Of a stretch of DNA of 64,000 bases, positions 61,180 to 64,000 are shown in pieces. Position 1 is the stretch's first letter, and the number at the start of each line of letters is the position of its first letter. The notes under the pieces are model-generated. The model did not search any database, was not told where the DNA came from, and saw only the letters and a program-made list of their open reading frames with translations. The position numbers and the translations under genes were made by a program. The DNA is from an uncultured Alphaproteobacteria bacterium (GTDB lineage Bacteria; Pseudomonadota; Alphaproteobacteria; Rhodobacterales; Rhodobacteraceae), in the NCBI GenBank assembly GCA_902599445.1, contig CACKFK010000006.1, positions 1 through 64,000 on the forward strand. Reading direction: 5' to 3'.

Positions 61180-62450
61180 CAAGAGCAGTAACCTTTATCA
61201 ACGCACGTCTAATCGATCCTGTTTCATTAACTGACACATTTGGATCTTTAACAATAGAGGGAGGAACTATTTCAAGAATAAATGGCCTCACAAAGGGCGC
61301 TGTAATTGATTGCCAGAAGGCCTGCTTAGCTCCAGGGGTGGTTGACTTAGGTGTTCACATCTGTGAACCAGGGGAAAGACATAAAGAAAGCTTTCGATCG
61401 GCAAGCTTGGCAGCAGCATCCGGAGGAATTACATCGATGATTACTTTCCCGAACACTCTACCAGTGATAGATAACCCGGAACTATTAGATTTTTTCATAA
61501 ACAGATCCAAGGAGTCTAGTAAGGTAAAAATTCTACCAACAGCGGCAATCACAAAGAACTGTGACGGCAAAGAGCTATCTGAATTAGGTTTCTTGCGGGA
61601 TAGAGGTGCAGTCGCTTTTACAAATGGTCTGCAAGGCATTCAAGATTCAAAGATATTACTAAGAGCTTTATCTTATGCTGCTAGTCTAGATTTACCTTAC
61701 ATTGGGCATTGCCAAGATTACTTTCTATCAAGAGGGTCATCTGCAACTTCTGGACCTTTTGCAACACGGATGGGATTGCCAGCAGAAGCTATAGAATCTG
61801 AAAAAATCTGCCTTGATAGAGATGTGGCTTTAGCAAAAATTTCTGATGTTCATTACCATGCCTCTCAAATAACAAGTGCTATGAGCCTGGAGGCAATAAA
61901 AAGCCATAAATCTAAGAGGAAAAATGTCACTGCCGGTACGTCGATACATCACCTTATTTTTGATGAACTAGATATAGAGAATTATAGAACTTTCTTTAAA
62001 CTTGATCCCCCTTTAAGATCACGGCATGACAAACAAATGCTTCTACAAGGTATTAACGATGAGTCAATAGATACTATCAGTTCTTTTCACCTTCCCCAAG
62101 ACGAAGAAAGTAAAAGGCTACCATATGAGTTGGCAGCCACTGGAGCAATCGGTTTACAGACTCTACTACCTGCAGGTTTGAAACTTGTGAAAGAAGGTTA
62201 CCTGGATTTACCAAAATTATTTGCAAAGATATCATTAAACCCCTCAAAGTTGGTAAAGTCTAAATCTGGAAATCTTAGTGAAGGTTGTCCAGCTGATCTA
62301 GTGATATTCGATCCAGATATCCCGTTTGTTGTAGACCGATTCAGTTTATTATCCAAAGCAAAAAACACACCTTTTGACGGACATAAACTTTATGGCAAAG
62401 TTATGAGAACACTTGTTGATGGGTATGAGGTATATAACTGTGGTGACTAA
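61176..62450 (+). CDS. Dihydroorotase-like protein, probably non-catalytic (pseudo-DHOase) partner of PyrB
   Basis: Amidohydrolase PyrC fold; metal motif reads DLGVHICEPG and catalytic Asp region reads SSFHLPQ instead of TDHAPH; overlaps the pyrB stop. Confidence 0.88.
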   Translation: MTRAVTFINARLIDPVSLTDTFGSLTIEGGTISRINGLTKGAVIDCQKACLAPGVVDLGVHICEPGERHKESFRSASLAAASGGITSMITFPNTLPVIDNPELLDFFINRSKESSKVKILPTAAITKNCDGKELSELGFLRDRGAVAFTNGLQGIQDSKILLRALSYAASLDLPYIGHCQDYFLSRGSSATSGPFATRMGLPAEAIESEKICLDRDVALAKISDVHYHASQITSAMSLEAIKSHKSKRKNVTAGTSIHHLIFDELDIENYRTFFKLDPPLRSRHDKQMLLQGINDESIDTISSFHLPQDEESKRLPYELAATGAIGLQTLLPAGLKLVKEGYLDLPKLFAKISLNPSKLVKSKSGNLSEGCPADLVIFDPDIPFVVDRFSLLSKAKNTPFDGHKLYGKVMRTLVDGYEVYNCGD

Positions 62451-63086
62451 ATGATACCTGATGTCCTTCGATTTTGGGGATCATCTCCATCTAGTAGTGC
62501 AGGTTTAATCTGGATTGCCTATATATTTTTTCCAACATACCTCCTTGGATCAATACCTACAGGGATCTTAATCACTAAGACCTTAGGTTTAGGGAACCTT
62601 AAAAAAATTGGTTCTGGGAACATTGGAGCAACTAATGTACTTAGAACCGGCAATAAGATGGCTGCAATAGCTACCCTTCTCTTGGATATGAGTAAAGGTA
62701 TTATTGCTGTCATTGTGACTGAGCAGTATCTTGGAATCACGGCGTCCCATTTTGCTGCTCTTGGAGTGTTTTGTGGCCACCTTTTTTCGGTATTTCTTTT
62801 TTTCAAGGGCGGAAAAGGAGTGGCAACATTTTTAGGGATTCTTTTAGTGCTAGATTTTTTCCTTTGTACTTTAGTGTGCATCTCCTGGTTAATTGTTGCC
62901 TGGTGGTCTAAGTATTCATCGGTAGCGTCCTTAATATCTTCAGCTTTATCTGTAATAATTGTTGTCATTTTGGAAGACTTATCCTTCATGTGGCTAATAC
63001 TTGTAATGGTACTATTAATTTGGTTAAGGCACACAGGAAACATTGCAAACTTATTTGCAGGTAAAGAATCAAAAATAAAGCTGTAG
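62451..63086 (+). CDS. plsY: Glycerol-3-phosphate acyltransferase PlsY
   Basis: YLLGSIPTGILITK, GSGNIGATNVLRTGNK, FFKGGKGVATFLG. Confidence 0.95.
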   Translation: MIPDVLRFWGSSPSSSAGLIWIAYIFFPTYLLGSIPTGILITKTLGLGNLKKIGSGNIGATNVLRTGNKMAAIATLLLDMSKGIIAVIVTEQYLGITASHFAALGVFCGHLFSVFLFFKGGKGVATFLGILLVLDFFLCTLVCISWLIVAWWSKYSSVASLISSALSVIIVVILEDLSFMWLILVMVLLIWLRHTGNIANLFAGKESKIKL

Positions 63087-63332
63087 TGTAGTTCTCTCCA
63101 TCTTTCCCAGCAATATTTCTTAAAATGAAGAATTCAACAAATCAGCTTTAAAATATGGAATCCCATCACTCGTCTGGATTAAGGGCAATTAATTTAAAGT
63201 CCTTATAACAGCAAAATCAGTGCGTAGTAATCAGAATGGATATAAATACAGTGTATGGTTCACGTCAAAGGGTTAAGTCAAGTTCTAAGATACGGGAAAA
63301 TGATATAGATTCGCATGTCTTTTTTTAGTCTT

Positions 63333-64000
63333 TTAGTAACAGTATTCGGGATAAATATTCCTGAGATCTCCAGACCATTTTGTAAGATATTTGTTTAGGA
63401 TTTCATCAGCTAGAGAACTTCCCTTTTCCAAAATTTCAAAAAGAGGTAGTAGAAATTCACTTTCGTCCTTTTTTGTTCCATGCACATTTGGTTTTCCTCT
63501 CCTTAAAAGTCCATTATATGAGAGATTTAACAAATCCAGGGCTATTTCTTTGACTTGCTTATTTCTTATAGAAGCTCTTAAACCGTACTTGGCAACATCT
63601 TGGTATAATTGCTGCCTTTCAGCAGAAGTCCAATCTTTGCATAAATCCCAAGCTTTATCTAATGAAATTTGATCATATATTAATCCTACCCAAAATGCCG
63701 GAAGGGCACAGATTTTAGCCCAAGGTCCTGCATCTGCTCCCCGCATTTCTATAAATTTCTTGAGTCGAACTTCTGGAAATATAGTGGTTAGATGATCCTC
63801 CCAGTCAGACATTAAAGGTTTTTCATTGGGTAGGATTGACAACTCACCCTTTAGAAAATCTCTAAATGATTTTCCCAAGGCATTTAGGTATTTTCCATTT
63901 CTGTAAACAAAATACATTGGGACATCCAAGGCATAATCTACCCAAGACTCAAAACCAAAACCTTCTTCAAAAACGAAGGGCAACATTCCCGTTCGAGCTA
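63333..64000 (-). CDS. gshA: Glutamate--cysteine ligase (partial; N-terminus beyond window edge)
   Basis: MLPFVFEEGFGFESWVDYALDVPMYFVYRNGKY, MSDWEDHLTTIFPEVRLKKFIEMRGADAG; frame open to window edge. Confidence 0.9.
   Translation of the reverse strand, partial: ARTGMLPFVFEEGFGFESWVDYALDVPMYFVYRNGKYLNALGKSFRDFLKGELSILPNEKPLMSDWEDHLTTIFPEVRLKKFIEMRGADAGPWAKICALPAFWVGLIYDQISLDKAWDLCKDWTSAERQQLYQDVAKYGLRASIRNKQVKEIALDLLNLSYNGLLRRGKPNVHGTKKDESEFLLPLFEILEKGSSLADEILNKYLTKWSGDLRNIYPEYCY

Noticed and set aside
62519-63043. 174-aa minus-strand ORF opposite plsY
   Set aside because: Antisense to a strongly conserved PlsY gene; composition mirrors the sense strand and no family resemblance is seen.
1-64000. 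CRISPR arrays, toxin-antitoxin, phage-defence or secondary-metabolite clusters
   Set aside because: Looked for repeat-spacer periodicity and accessory gene families; none seen. The window is almost entirely conserved core genes.

Overview
This 64 kb window is ordinary core chromosome from a low-GC alphaproteobacterium. Supporting markers are gcrA next to argDF, a TrcR/DUF1013 protein, a COQ9 protein beside rpsU, and a ctaC-ctaB-ctaG-ctaE-surf1-thrC-M16 block next to tldD, an order I associate with Rhodobacterales. From left to right it carries rpoB (partial)-rplL-rplJ-rplA-rplK-nusG-secE-tRNA-Trp; metG; tRNA-Leu; a small MetH-activation-like / PF13769-like / MTHFR-like group; argF-argD, gcrA, lysC-ptsP; the cytochrome oxidase assembly block; tldD, topA, rnr, zapE, trhO; ffh-chorismate mutase-rpsP-rimM-trmD-rplS-rpmE; dacA-like, clpS, an RsmC-like methyltransferase, an SDR, trcR, COQ9/rpsU/cox4; an MBL hydrolase, acyl-CoA dehydrogenase, tsaC, yqgE; an RND efflux pair; moaB and a UDG-like gene; pyrB, a pyrC-like gene, plsY and gshA (partial). 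I saw no CRISPR array, intact mobile element or obvious defence island. The most interesting signals are subtle. rimM keeps one continuous 170-codon frame between rpsP and trmD but has two in-frame TAA codons. Several enzymes lack hallmark catalytic residues: a cysteine-free UDG-like protein, a pseudo-dihydroorotase beside pyrB, an SDR without the YxxxK lysine, and an OTC with unusual substrate-loop motifs. A stand-alone MetH activation-like domain sits beside an MTHFR-like gene. An integrase C-terminal relic lies next to tRNA-Leu. A 46-aa cox4 gene was missed by the ORF track.
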